In this document: in pieces, positions 39,278 through 50,900 of the stretch
How the letters are laid out: each line of letters starts with the position of its first letter
Numbering within the stretch: the first letter of the stretch is position 1
NCBI GenBank assembly: GCA_036873135.1
Contig: JAPTYO010000007.1
Span: 28,440,763 to 28,504,762, forward strand
From: Clarkia xantiana subsp. parviflora
Taxonomy: Eukaryota; Streptophyta; Magnoliopsida; Myrtales; Onagraceae
Direction: 5' to 3'
DNA: 64,000 nt
Position numbers and translations under genes: made by a program
The notes under the pieces: generated by a model
Seen by the model: the letters and a program-made list of their open reading frames with translations, nothing else
What the model was told of the DNA's origin: nothing
The model's database searches: none

Positions 39278-42200
39278 ATGGAGACTGAACACGAGATTTC
39301 TTCATCGTTAAGCTTCGCCTCTCCGTCCAACCTCCTAAATCCCGATCATAAGCCCCACCCCGATCACCTCAGCTTCATCAAGCTAAGCTCCAGCCTCGAG
39401 AACCTTCTAATCGACCCCAAATACAACGACTACACCGATGCGGAGATCGTCGTCGACGAGAAACCGATCGGCGTCCACCGTTGCTTGCTGGCGGCGCGGA
39501 GCCCGTTCTTCCACGATATCTTCTCTAAGGGGAAGAACGGCGATGTGGCGGCGAGGCCGCGGTACTTATTGCCGGCGCTGGTCGGCGGCGTTGGGTCCGA
39601 AGCGTTTGATGTCGTATTGAAGTATCTGTACACTGGGAAGCTCAAGCCGTCTCCGCCGGAGGTTTCCACGTGCGTGGATGAGGGCTGCACGCATGACGCC
39701 TGCCGCCCTGCCATTGATTACGTTGTGGAGTTGATGTACGCTTCTGCCACTTTCCAGATTCAGGAGCTTGTGATTCTTCTCCAGGTACAGAATTGAATTA
39801 CTTTTTCTTCTGTATTTTTGAGGTTTGCAGTAGATTCTTGATTGAGGATTTCAACTGAATGGAATGACAGAATCATTGATGTTGCTGCTAGTGCTAATTG
39901 AGAATAATTGATCCTGAAATCGGGTTCGAACTACTAATTTGAGCTCATATGCATGTGGTGTGGGTGTTGGAAATAAAACAAGAAAAATCCTTGCTTTTAG
40001 ATTCCTGAATGTGCATTTGCTCATAGTGAAGTTTCTAAAGTAGCTAGCCTAAAAATTGTTGCTGCTAGTGCTAATTGAGAATAATGGGTCCCAGAATCGG
40101 GTTTGAACTACTAATTTGAGCTCAGATGCATGCGGGAATTGGAAAAAAAACTAAAAAAAATCCTTTCTTTTAGAATCCTGAATGTGCAGTTGCTCATAGT
40201 GAAGTTTCTAAAGTAGCTAGCCCAAAAATGTTGCTGCTAGTGCTAATTGAGAAGGATTGGTGCCGAAATCGGATTCAAACGATTAATTTGAGCTCAGATA
40301 CATGTGGGTATTGGAAATAAAAAACACAAGAAAAATCCTTGCTTTTTAGATTCTTGAATGTGCATTTTTGCTCATAGTGAAGTTTCTAAAGTAGCTAGCC
40401 CAAAAAGGCGCCTCATTTTCGAAAATCGGTGTTGGAAAACCAGATTTAGAGGTGATTCAACGGTTTAAATTGAAGTGCAGCTTAGCTAACTTGGATAAAG
40501 ATCAAACCTTTCTGTAGATCGTTCAAGTTTGTTTCTTGATTCAGTAGTAGTTTCCCAAAGAACTTTAAGAAAATCAAACAAAGAACAAAAATCGTTACTT
40601 TGAGCATGTTAAGATAATTTCCAGTCTCATTGACGAATCAATATGTTCTTGCAGCGCCGCCTTGTGTACTTCATCGAGAAAGCCGTGGCAGAAGATATCA
40701 TCCCAATCCTTCTAGTAGCTTCACACTGCCAATTACAGCAACTCTTCCAGCACTGCCTCCAAAGGATCAAAGACTCCGATCTCAACTACATATACCTCAA
40801 GAACGAGATTCCTCCCGAAATACTATCCAGTACAGATCTCGTTCCACCCAAAAGAGACACCCCTGACCAAAAAAGAATCGAAATGATTCTCAAAGCATTG
40901 GACTCGCACGATGTTGAACTGTTGGACCTCCTTCTTAAGGAATCAACCGTCGGTTTAGATGATGCATTTGCTCTCCACTATGCTGCAGCCAGATGTGACC
41001 CGAAGGTGTTCAAAGAGGTGTTGAAGCTCGGATCTGCTGATCTCAACCTCACCGATTCCCGTGGTCTCACCGTTCTTCATGTTGCTGCTCGGCGAAAGGA
41101 CCCGTCAATTCTGCTGCCACTGCTTGAAGGTGGAGCTTGTGTGTTGCCTTGTACAAGCGATGGCCTCACCGCATTATCTATTTGTCGGAGGTTGACACGA
41201 CCCAAGGAGTATAATCAGGTTATAGAGAAGGGAAAGAAGTCAAACAAAGATCGAATGTGCATCGATCTTCTTGAGAGAGAGATGCAGAATGTCTCGGTGC
41301 TCGGGAAGAGATCGGTTTTGTTGTTGGAGGTGACTGCGGAAAAACTGCACATGCTGGAGTACTTGGAAGAACGAGGTAACTGTTAACCACTTGACCAACT
41401 GTTCTAAAAGCTAGAGTAGTTATAGGTTTGGTATATTGTTAAGAAATTTTATAATTTTGCACAAAGTTGTGGTTTTAGGACAAACCTTTTATTCTAGTAC
41501 TACTAAGTGTTTGGATCGCCGATAAGTGCACTAGTTAAGGGAAATATACGACCGGGGAGGTAAATATGGTTGTTAATGTCCTGTATCATTCTAGGAGTCG
41601 GTTTGATCATGCATTTGTAACGTTCTCACGACGATAATGCACGCGCGCATAGCGCGGGCTAGTGTCTAGTATAGATAGCCGTAAATATGAGACATTTAGA
41701 AGATGTAATGTTGGATTACATTGAGGACCCGGCCCTAGGCCAGCCGGGGAATCCAATTTACGGTTATTTCCCCTAAAAATGAGAATGACAGGGCTTACTT
41801 TACTACCATTAAATTTTCGGTTTTGACAAAAGAATGATGCGATGTCTTGTTGTGCTCATCGCTTGAAGTTGCATCGAGCCAATCACCCCCTAAGTTTATC
41901 GTCTTTATTCGTTCATCTTGCAGAACACTTACAAGGTTACTACATTTTTGCAGTAAGAATGGCGGGTATGCTGTTTCCGATGGAAGCCATGGCAGCCATG
42001 GTGGCTGCTGGTGCGGATTGGACGCCACTTTACAAAGGTTTGATGTCAAAAGGCTCGCATGGTAATCTGAAGGACATTGATTCGATTTCTAACGGAACTT
42101 CCCCGTTGTCTGCTCAAATGCTCCAACTGAAACTGCAAGCCCTCATGAAAACAGGTATCCACATTCATGCTGATGATTAATTACTGATATTGCACAAGTT

Positions 42201-42888
42201 AATATGTGATTGTTGTTTGCCCCAAAAATCGAAAAAAAAAAAAAAAAAATTGCGATTATTGAATATTATCGTGTTCTTGAGAATTATAATGCTATGAACT
42301 TAGTCGGAAAATATGCACTTTTTTATATAGAATTGATACCTAATCATAGTTTCAGGTTCGCTCCATTTTGTGTTTAGGTGTTCTATGTTTAAATTGTTAC
42401 TAATAGGTATCACATGTTTCGTTTTCATTGTCTTTTAGTTTTCTGTCCGTTTTTTTCTGTTAAATTTGACAGATATAGTATAAAAAAACGGACAGAAAAC
42501 CAAAAAGCAACAAAAAAGAAACATGAGACACTTATTAGTAACAATTTAAACAGCTAAAAGCAACATGGTGCAAACTTGGAACTGTATTAAATTATCAAGC
42601 TTGAAAACTATAATGATGATCTGATCTCTTTGAATCGATGCTATGACAGTGGAGATCGGGCAACGGTATTTTCCCAACTGCTCGGCGGAGATTGTCAAGT
42701 TCTTGACGGATCTGCCGGATGAGTGTTTCCTGGAGCAAGGAACCGAAGAGGAGCAGAGGTACAAGCGGATGCGGTACATCGAACTCAAGAAAGATGTGAG
42801 TATGGCATTTAGCAGAGACAAAGCTCACCGGCCTTATCAGGATCGCCCTTCTAATTCCTCGTCTTCCTCATCAACATCGATAAAATAG
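39278..42888 (+). CDS. NPR1/NPR3/NPR4-like BTB-ankyrin salicylic acid receptor/co-regulator
   Basis: Regulator of salicylate-dependent immunity that binds TGA transcription factors and acts in cytosol and nucleus. Exons 39278-39784, 40655-41375, 41954-42154 and 42650-42888 give 1668 nt (555 aa), the four-exon layout usual for NPR genes. A BTB/POZ domain spans about 52-125. The zinc-binding C-X4-C-X-H-X2-C set is C132, C137, H139, C142, as in NPR1. A DUF3420-type helical region and ankyrin repeats (AFALHYAAARCD, GLTVLHVAARRKDP) follow at about 255-360. The NPR1-like C-terminal part has IGQRYFPNCS and ELKKDVSMAFSRDKA, which excludes the BOP (NPR5/6) branch. Arg409 in LEERV corresponds to the salicylate-contacting Arg432 of Arabidopsis NPR1 / Arg419 of NPR4. 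Exon 3 (VRMAGMLFPMEAMAAMVAAG) is unusual compared with the family, and I see no VDLNETP repression motif of NPR3/4. The subclade is therefore left open. Confidence 0.9.
39881..40406 (+). repeat. Three tandem copies of a 172-177-bp block in NPR intron 1
   Basis: Copies start at 39881, 40058 and 40230, each with GTTGCTGCTAGTGCTAATTG and each ending with AAGTTTCTAAAGTAGCTAGC. They differ by scattered substitutions and small indels and carry no coding frame. Confidence 0.9.
41641..41669 (+). mobile_element. Helitron-like 3' terminus in NPR intron 2
   Basis: CGCGCGCATAGCGCGGG can form a short GC hairpin. It is followed seven bases later by CTAG and then T, the classic Helitron 3' end (hairpin, then CTRR, inserted before T). 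The 5' TC end was not located, so element length is unknown. Confidence 0.4.
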
Positions 42889-43959
42889 CAACACGCGTGA
42901 AGTGCGGAATAAAACCGGTGCAGATTCGGGTTGATGATCCAAATAGATGTGTTGTGACAAAATATATTGAGAGCGTGCGTGCGTGTGTTTTGTGGTTGTA
43001 GATGAAGTTGAAGTTGAACTTCATCTGCTACGATTCTCTGTATACTTACTATAGTTGCCAACACTGTGTATATGTTTGAGTTCGTTTGGCGGTTAGCAGT
43101 TGGCAGTTGAAACTGATGTACCTGTACGTACTAGAGGGCAACGTATGCGATGTGGAATAAAACGGGGGTTACACCATTGTGTAATCAGTTTTTTTTTTTT
43201 TTTTTTGCCATAATTTATGTAATCAGTTGATTTTTTTTTGCCGGATGAATAAGTGCGTGCGTTCGACTTAAGGCTCAAGCCATGTTAGGGTGTATTAGTA
43301 ATTAGTGTCATTGTACCAATAAGTTCGAATTTTATGTTTCATTAGTTACATTTTCTTTTTTTTCTTGCCATAATTACATTTTCCCTTTTTTTTTTTTGCC
43401 AACATTATATATTTTCCATTAATTAATTTATAATCATCATTTTTTTTCCAAGATAATCATCATTAAATGAAACTGGAAATTTCTGTCATATTGGATTTAA
43501 TTCCACACAATTATAATTAGTTAATTACCCTATAACCAATCAACTAGCAAATTATAGTTAATTACATATGTCAAATTTATCTATTAATAGCAATTAAAAT
43601 ACTTTCTATCTACTAACTACTATTCTAACATCAGATTCTAACATTTACTTTAATTAATTCTGCCAAATTTATTTATTAATAATAATAACTAAACATACTT
43701 CCTATTCACTAACTACATTCTAACATTAACTTAGCTATATTTCTAACATTATTTTGTTCATATATATTGCTAGTTCATTTTAATTGAATTACTATACAAG
43801 TCTCGCTTTTAATTCTTCTTTTGAGAGTTAAAATTTTACTTTCAAGACGACTTAGAATCAGTTCCAACAAAGTCATACGATTGGTGGAGTGTGATGAATA
43901 TACGCCCAATTTGAACCTGCTTTCATTCGGATTGTATTATTTTAACAACCCCACGAACG
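42889..43959. other. NPR 3' region and intergenic DNA
   Basis: The first 300 bp or so probably hold the NPR 3' UTR. Then AT-rich DNA with T-runs near 43190, 43390 and 43440. No gene seen. Confidence 0.55.
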
Positions 43960-44085
43960 ATTCCAAATCGAAATTTTGACCCAAACACGTCACCCGCAGC
44001 AAAACGGTTCGAACGGGAAAAAACGCCCGTCCGGACACGTTGCTGGTCCAATCTCACCAAGGATGAGATTGAAACAGCTGGACTG

Positions 44086-44240
44086 GTCCCAGACCTTGGG
44101 GGACCTTGGGGGGTCCGATCCTAGGGGGACCCGGGTCCCAGACCTGCTGGTCCGATCCCAGGGGGACCTGCTGGTCCGAATGAAGCTGGTGGTACGTTTC
44201 CTAGGGGGACCTGCTGGTCCGATCCCAGACCTTGGGGGTC
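44086..44240 (+). repeat. Tandem GGTCCGATCCCAGGGGGACC-type repeats
   Basis: Repeated units built from CTGGTCCGATCCCAGGGGGA and ACCTTGGGGGGTCC inside the LTR-like block; irregular period, about 4-5 units. Confidence 0.7.
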
Positions 44241-44853
44241 GGAATTTCAGTCCGACCCCGAATGTCTCGACACCCTTCCAGAAACGTAATATTCCGTCCA
44301 AGGGGTGTACGCGACGTCCGAAACACTGTCATCCAAATCGCCCCTCGTGGCAACCCGACCTCATTTTGCACGTCCGACCCTTATAAAATACCACGAACCC
44401 TCCCATGCTTGTTAAGGGTCTAATCCCTTCATTACTTGTTAATTAAACTAATTTAGGGGTTAACGGTGTCATTAACTGTCTTAATCTCTTTTGAGCCTAT
44501 ATATAGGACCCAATCTCCTTTCATTTGAGGATGAGATGAAACTTTACACATTTGAGTTCTGCATTCTCTCTACTTTCTGTCTCTAGAATTACTTCTCATT
44601 TAGGCATCGGAGATGGTTCATCGAGTACCACCCCCCCTTGGTCTTGGTGCACCTTTTGCAGGTGTTAGGAGGAGCGCGCACGGACTGCATAGGAGCGAAG
44701 TCCCGACGCTTGGAAGTCTCAGCAACCCGTCAACACAACCTTACGACACTCTAGAGACTCAACGACCCTCAAGTCGACGACCTGACATACGAACGACGGG
44801 ATGTATGAACAACTACATGTACGTACACCCAAACACTTAGCCATTTTAAGGGC

Positions 44854-44975
44854 TTGCAAACCTCCGATAGTCCGACACTTTGACGGTCCGACAGTCCGAC
44901 GGTCCGACGCTTTGACAGTCCGACAATCCGATGCTCCGGCAGTCCGATACTTTAACATACGACAATCCGAAGTAC
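44854..44975 (+). repeat. Short tandem repeat based on (A/G)CAGTCCGAC
   Basis: About eleven 9-15-bp units (GTCCGACACTTTGACG, GTCCGACA, GTCCGACG and so on) in a row. Confidence 0.8.
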
Positions 44976-45570
44976 AGACTACCCAATATCACGAATGATC
45001 CGACGTCAGTGATCAAACCCAACGAGCATCTCGAAGGAATCAGATCGCGAATGAAGGAATTTCACCCGTGAGATTATTATTCGGATCAACACCCCGTCAA
45101 CCCGATACACACGTCTTAACAAAGTGCATCGGCCGACTAAATCTTTTCCATTTGAAAAAATCATCTACAAATCATTATAAATATGTTTTATTTTTTCGAC
45201 TTTTTTATTTTATAGCATTTGCACTGTTATATAAGTAATAATAATAAACATATATAGCTTTCTAATAGAAATTTTAATATGTCCACTAAAAAAAGTGTGA
45301 ATATGGTTATTCAAAACTTAAAAAAGAGAAGAATCAGAAGTTTAACTCAATCTGAAAAAAGATTCTATTAATAAATTTAAAACAATAAATACATAGGAAA
45401 ATTTAGGAAATAATTCTTCGAATAAACACGTTAATGTTATAGTTAATAAGATTAACGAAGAAGCTAGTGGCGTTAGTGATAAAAATAATATAAATTCTCA
45501 AAATGAGCAATTAATGAATGAAGAAATTAGTGATAATCCCAATCAAGAAAACAATTAGTAGTTGAATCCA

Positions 45571-45571
45571 G

Positions 45572-45634
<63 letters not shown>
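45571..45634. repeat. (TA)n microsatellite
   Basis: TA dinucleotide run of about 60 bp. Confidence 0.95.
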
Positions 45635-45638
<4 letters not shown>

Positions 45639-46009
45639 CAAATATATATTATCCTAGTCGATAAATGAATATTAATGTCAATTTGAGAAACTTTTAAAAT
45701 GGCCCAATTAAAGTTACGGATATATAATTTTTTTAATATCAATTTTCACGACATTTTTCTATTTCAAATTAATTCAAAAATTGGCGAATGGAGGTAAACA
45801 AAACATGAAATCAAAAGAGACTTAGACTAAAACAACACAGACTAGTCATTCATGTATTTCTAGGAGGGGGAAGAGATACACGTTCCGACTCAACGTTCCG
45901 AGATAGTTCGATTTCAGTCTGAATGGCAAGACAGTAATATTTGCCAACTTTGATGGTATATAGGTTTACTTTCACATATCGGACTTTCTCGGAATACAAT
46001 GATCGGAAT

Positions 46010-46667
46010 TGATGGGCCATGGCGAAGGCCGTTAGGCCCCCTAACGATTGGCAAACGGCGACTAGGCCTGGTGGGCCAGGAGCTGGGCTGCTGGAAGGCT
46101 AAGGGCTCCGACTGAAGGAGGCCCCGACATTGAATGGCCCCGAGCAAGTATGGCTCCGATAGAGGAGAGCACCGAAGATATCGGACCTGGACGTAGTCGG
46201 TCCCGATGTGGGAGTTGACACCACTCCCCGACACCGGATCCTCAACGATGTAATTTGGGAGTCTCCGATAATGATCGAGACTCGCCAGTAAGAGCACAAT
46301 CCCGGAAATCTCGCCACGATTACAGTAGTGGTATAATGGGCGAGATATGTGGGATACGAATAACTGTGCAAGATACGTGGCAAGATATACGGCGAGATAT
46401 GTGGGATAGTGGATCACAATCCAACCGCCCAATCAGGTAACTGGGATAGCCTTTCCTCTATAAAAGGAGGGAAGTTATTCCAGATTAGGGTTACGTTTTG
46501 CATACACAAAATACTGCTTGCTTGCCTTGTTGACTGCCATACTTACGTTAAGCATCGGAGAGGGATTCTGGGCCACTGCCCTCTACTCCCCTCTTGCAGG
46601 ATTGCGTGGAGCAAAGGAGCTAGGATTGCCGTCAAAGTCCGTACCGGAGTTCCACCGTGATCCAACA
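46010..46667 (+). repeat. 5' LTR of gypsy element 1
   Basis: 658 bp. TATA box TATAAAAG at 46459-46466 marks the likely promoter of the genomic RNA. Differs from the 3' LTR at about two sites by eye (GAGCACCG/GAGCCCCG and TCTCCGAT/TCTCTGAT). Confidence 0.95.
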
Positions 46668-46668
46668 T

Positions 46669-46686
46669 TGGCGCCGTCTGTGGGAA
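46669..46686 (+). promoter_or_regulatory. Gypsy primer-binding site
   Basis: TGGCGCCGTCTGTGGGAA one base after the 5' LTR, the usual primer-site form of plant Tat-type gypsy elements. I do not assign the tRNA. Confidence 0.75.
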
Positions 46687-46735
46687 TCGCAACAAAAAGC
46701 CAAAAAGTAAGTTTGCTTCCCTCTGATTTCATTCC

Positions 46736-47167
46736 ATGGCTGGCAACAGATCGCAACGCTCAGGCAAGCAAGTGCCGGCCACCAGCAATCCCCCTGAGGA
46801 TGCTGCCCAGCATCAGGATCTGAGAGATGAGGGTGACAGCACTCGCCGGAACGAAGCACCTTCCCAGAATCCGGAGCTGGCCAGGGTAGTGGCAGAGGCC
46901 ATGCCCCAATTCATGGAGGCCATGGAAGCCCTCCTAGACCGAAGAGAAGCTGCTAGAAGGCAGGCCGATCTCCCGCCGCTCCCTCCGCGGCGAGATGCCC
47001 CCAGAAGGCAGGTGGACGACAACCTGCCGCCACCCCCTCCGTTGAGGGAACAACCCATTCCCCCTCATCCAGCACCGGCGGAGAATTTTGTGGTCGATGG
47101 ACCAGGGCCAGTACAACAAAGGACTATTCCCTTGATCAGGAGACCCATCCTTTCGTTCCCAGGTTGA
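46736..47167 (+). CDS. gag: gag, N-terminal part (frameshifted)
   Basis: First part of the retroelement capsid precursor, 143 codons, starting at the first ATG after the primer site. It has a charged N terminus, a short helical stretch (ELARVVAEAMPQFMEAMEAL) and a proline/arginine-rich linker. It stops at 47165-47167 just where the capsid core begins in another frame. The frame equals that of pol. This is not a separate gene but one segment of a broken gag. Confidence 0.75.
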   Translation: MAGNRSQRSGKQVPATSNPPEDAAQHQDLRDEGDSTRRNEAPSQNPELARVVAEAMPQFMEAMEALLDRREAARRQADLPPLPPRRDAPRRQVDDNLPPPPPLREQPIPPHPAPAENFVVDGPGPVQQRTIPLIRRPILSFPG

Positions 47168-47964
47168 TCCATACCTTGGCCCCTCCAGGCTTGGGTATCC
47201 CGAAGATAGACGAGTACGACGGGGTCGCGGACCCGGTTCGCCATGTGCAGAAGCACCTAACAGCGTGCATGGGCAGGACCCCTGATGAGGATGTTATCTG
47301 TGCGTTGTTCCCGAGCACCTTGGGAGAGAAGGCAATGACATGGTTTTACAGTCTGCCCACCGGATGTATAACCTGTTGGAAGGACATGCATCAGCGATTC
47401 ATCGCCCAGTACCAAGGACGTCGACGGTTGCTGAAGAGTGTTCGGACCCTGCATGAGGTAGTCCAGAGGCCTGACGAATCGCTGGCCCAATACTACCAGC
47501 GTTACACGGCTGGCATGACCGAGCTAGATGAGGAGATATCGGAGGGCGAGGCCATCCGCACCTTCATAAAAAACCTTAATCCCCCCTATGGCTCCGACTT
47601 ACTCCACAGTGTCGCGGCCAAGAAAGTCTGGAACATGGAGGCGCTCCAGGCGAGAGTAAAACAGCAAATCGACGTCCAAGAGTCGAAGATCGCTGCCGGA
47701 GAATTGGCTCCACCCAAGGGGCATGAAGGAAAGCAGTTGTTCAAACCATTGGACAACCGACACCGAAAGGATGGCTCCGAGGGTAGTCGGAGTCGTGGAC
47801 GTTCCGATCGGAGGGAGGATAGGCGTCCGACCAAAAGGGACAATCAGAGGGAGGAGTTTACCCCCCTCAACAGGCCTTTGAAAGAGGTCTTGGCGGTAAT
47901 GGAGAAGCAAGGCCTCGGGCTTCCCCAAGAAGAAGGAAGGAGAAAAGTTGGGCTCCCGCACTGA
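47164..47964 (+). pseudogene. gag: gag, capsid core segment in shifted frame
   Basis: 266 codons in a frame different from the segments before and after. It contains the plant retrotransposon gag core (IPKIDEYDGVADPVRHVQKH, then CALFPSTLGEKAMTWFYSLP, and RFIAQYQ) that forms the virus-like particle in this family, followed by a basic Arg/Lys-rich tail. The zinc-finger-like end (YCRFHRASGHDTDQC, about 47969-48013) is back in the original frame. So two compensating single-base shifts, near 47160 and near 47945, interrupt gag. The ATG at 47164 is unlikely to be a natural start. Confidence 0.75.
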
Positions 47965-50900
47965 CCGTTACTGCCGATTCCATCGGGCTTCTGGTCACGA
48001 CACTGACCAGTGTCGAGAGCTGAAGAAGGAAATAGAGAGGCTAATCCAGAGGGGTAAGCTGAAGGAGTTCGTGGGAGACTCGCGCTGCAAGCCCCGTTCA
48101 CGATCTCGGTCAAGGTCCAAATCTCGATCGAGGTCCCCCAGGAAGAGGAGGTCCGGCGCAGAGCCTTCGGAGGGCCCATCCGGGTCCCGACAGAAGAGGA
48201 TTATTAATGTGATCCATGGAGGATTCGCTGCAGGAGGAGACACATCGTCCTCTCGGGAGCGTTATGCCAACCAAGTGCCAGTCGCAGTGGTTTTGGGAAA
48301 GAGGTCACGGTCGTGGACCCCGAAGGAGGAAATGGAGATCACCTTCTCGGCGAAGGATCTGGAGGGAGTAGAGACCCCCCATGAGGATGCCCTAGTAGTA
48401 ACACTGGATGTAGGAGGATTCGAAGTGAGGAGGATCCTCATTGATGGAGGAAGCTCCTCCGACATCCTCTTCTCAGATGCCCTGGAGCAAATGGGGAAGA
48501 AGAAAAAAGATTTGCGGGAGGTTAACTTCCCGATGGTAGGATTTTGCGGCACAACCTCCTATCCGTTGGGGGTTATTACGCTGCCTGTGTGGTTCGGCAG
48601 TGGCTGGAAGATGGAGAAGAGAGATGTGGAGTTCGTGGTGGTCGAATCCACAGGGACGTACAATGCGATCATTGGAAGAACCACTATCAACCCACTGATG
48701 GCAGTAGCCTCAACTGTCCATCAGAAACTGAAGTTCCCGACTGAGAATGGGGTCGGCGAAGTGAAAGGCGACCAGGTGGCGTCGAGACGATGCTATGTCA
48801 ACGTCACAAAGAGATCCAGGAAGGAGGCTATGACGGTTCTCCAGACAGACACTGATCCTCGAGAGGAGTTTGGGCGACCCACCCCCATGGAGGACCTAAA
48901 AGAAGTCGAGATAGATGGGCCCGAGAGGAGGGTGAAGATCGGATCCGCCCTATCCGAGGAAAAAGCTCAGGAATTAACCGCCCTGTTGAAAGAGTTCAAG
49001 GAGTTATTTGCCTGGTCTCCGAGCGATATGCCAGGAATCAGTCGGGACGTGATCGAGCATGAACTGAACATCGACCCCACGATCAAGCCGATCACACAGA
49101 AGAGACGTCCGATGGGAGCAGACAAGAGGATTGCAATCCAGCAGGAGGTTGGCAGACTACTCGACGCTGGATTCATCAGGGAGATCCGATTCCAAACCTG
49201 GGTAGCCAACCCAGTACTAGTGAGGAAGAGCAACGGGAAGTGGCGAATGTGTGTCGACTTCCGCGATTTAAACAAGGCCTGCCCGAAGGACTGTTATCCA
49301 CTCCCTCGGATCGACCAACTGGTGGACGCTACATCGGGGCATGAGCTGCTAAGCTTTATGGATGCTTATTCTGGTTATAACCAGATCAAGATGGCGAAGA
49401 AGGATGCCCCACATACCGCCTTTTACGCCGACAGTGAAGTCTTCCAGTATGACGTCATGCCTTTCGGCCTGGTGAATGCGGGGGCGACATACCAGAGAAT
49501 GGTGAACAAGCTGTTCGGGGACATGATTGGGAGTACCATGGAAGCCTATGTAGATGACATGCTGGTGAAGTCCCGACGAGCATCAGACCACGTGGGCAAC
49601 TTGGCAATGGCCTTCGAGAGGATGAAGCTCCACCAGGTCCGCCTGAATCCAGCCAAATGTGCTTTCGGAGTCCACTCCGGGAAGTTCCTAGGCTTCATGG
49701 TGAGCCAGAGGGGGATCGAGGTGAATCCCGAGAAACTAAGGGCGATAGAAGAGATGCAGTCCCCGACCAACCATAGGGAGGTGCAAGTGTTGAACGGTCG
49801 GCTGGCTTCGATGAATCGCTTCTTATCCAAGGCCAGCGACCGGTCGATGCCATTTTTCAATGTGTTAAGAGCCAACCGACAGTTCGAATGGACTGCTGAA
49901 TGTGAGGCGGCGTTCCAAGCGCTCAAACAACATCTCCGCGACCTCCCGCCACTTGCGAAGCCAGCTCCAGGCGAGCCACTCTATCTTTATTTGGCTATTT
50001 CTTCGTTTGCAATAAGCTCTGTTCTAGTTAAAGCTGTCGAGGGCAATCAGATTCCTGTCTATTATGTAAGCAAGGCGTTTGCCAAGAGTGAAATGAATTA
50101 TCCTCCGATTGAGAAGTACCTCTTTGCGTTGATTATTACTGCTCGAAAGTTACGACCCTACTTCCATGCGCATGAAATTACGGTGCTGACTGATCAGCCA
50201 TTGAAACACTTCTTGAACCGGCCCGATGCGTCGGGGAGACTAGTAAAGTGGGCCGTGGAACTTAGCGAGTTTCGAATTCATTTCGCTCCGAGAACAGCTA
50301 TCAAAGGGCAGGCATTGGCCGACTTTATAGTTGAATCTACTATTCCCGATCCTGAAGCAACGGAAACAGTAGATGGGGCAACCGGGAATACTGAAGAGGC
50401 CCCGACGGCAGGGCAGTCGGAACAGCCAAATAAAGAGAACACCTGGGAGTTGTACACGGATGGCTCCTCAAGCTCGGACGGATCGGGTGCGGGGTTCGTA
50501 TTGATTCCGCCAGGCGGGGCGGAGCCACTTCGATATGCATTGGCCCTAACATTTAGAGCCACCAATAACGAGGCGGAATATGAGGCTCTCATAACGGGGC
50601 TGAAAATCGCAAAGGGCACCGGAATTAAACATTTGAAGGTGAAGTGTGATGCTAGCCTGATTGTAAATCAGGTTCGGGGGCAGTATGGAGCAAAGATTCC
50701 GGTCATGAAGAAGTATCTTCAAGAGGCTAGGACCTTGAAGGAAAGCTTCAAAAGCTTTGATATCGAGGCGATTCCCAGGGAAGAGAATGTGGAGGCTGAT
50801 GCCTTGAGCAAATATGCCTTGGGGGCACCTTTGGAAGAGAGTCGGAAGGTACACTTCTTGGAGAAGGTGATTCTATCGACCACCGATCCGTCGGAGGTGT

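Larger units (their letters stand above)
43960..45010 (+). mobile_element. Degraded solo or truncated gypsy-type LTR block
   Basis: A GC-rich block in AT-rich surroundings with a TATA-like CCTATATATAGG (about 44496-44507), then a leader reaching TTAGGCATCGGAG and CTTTTGCAGG. This is the same end layout as the intact gypsy LTR further on (GTTAAGCATCGGAG...CTTGCAGG). No partner LTR or coding region is attached, so it is a solo LTR or remnant. Confidence 0.45.

Noticed and set aside
45279..45560. Frame starting MSTKKSVNMVIQNLKKRR and nearby Asn/Glu-rich codons, like the start of a hAT/zinc-finger MYM-type protein
   Set aside because: Stops after about 30 codons, and no conserved transposase motif follows. 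At most a relic.
45914..46440. Open frames on the minus strand across the gypsy LTR, repeated at 56516-56956
   Set aside because: They occur in both LTR copies because the DNA is duplicated; no coding signature and not a gene.
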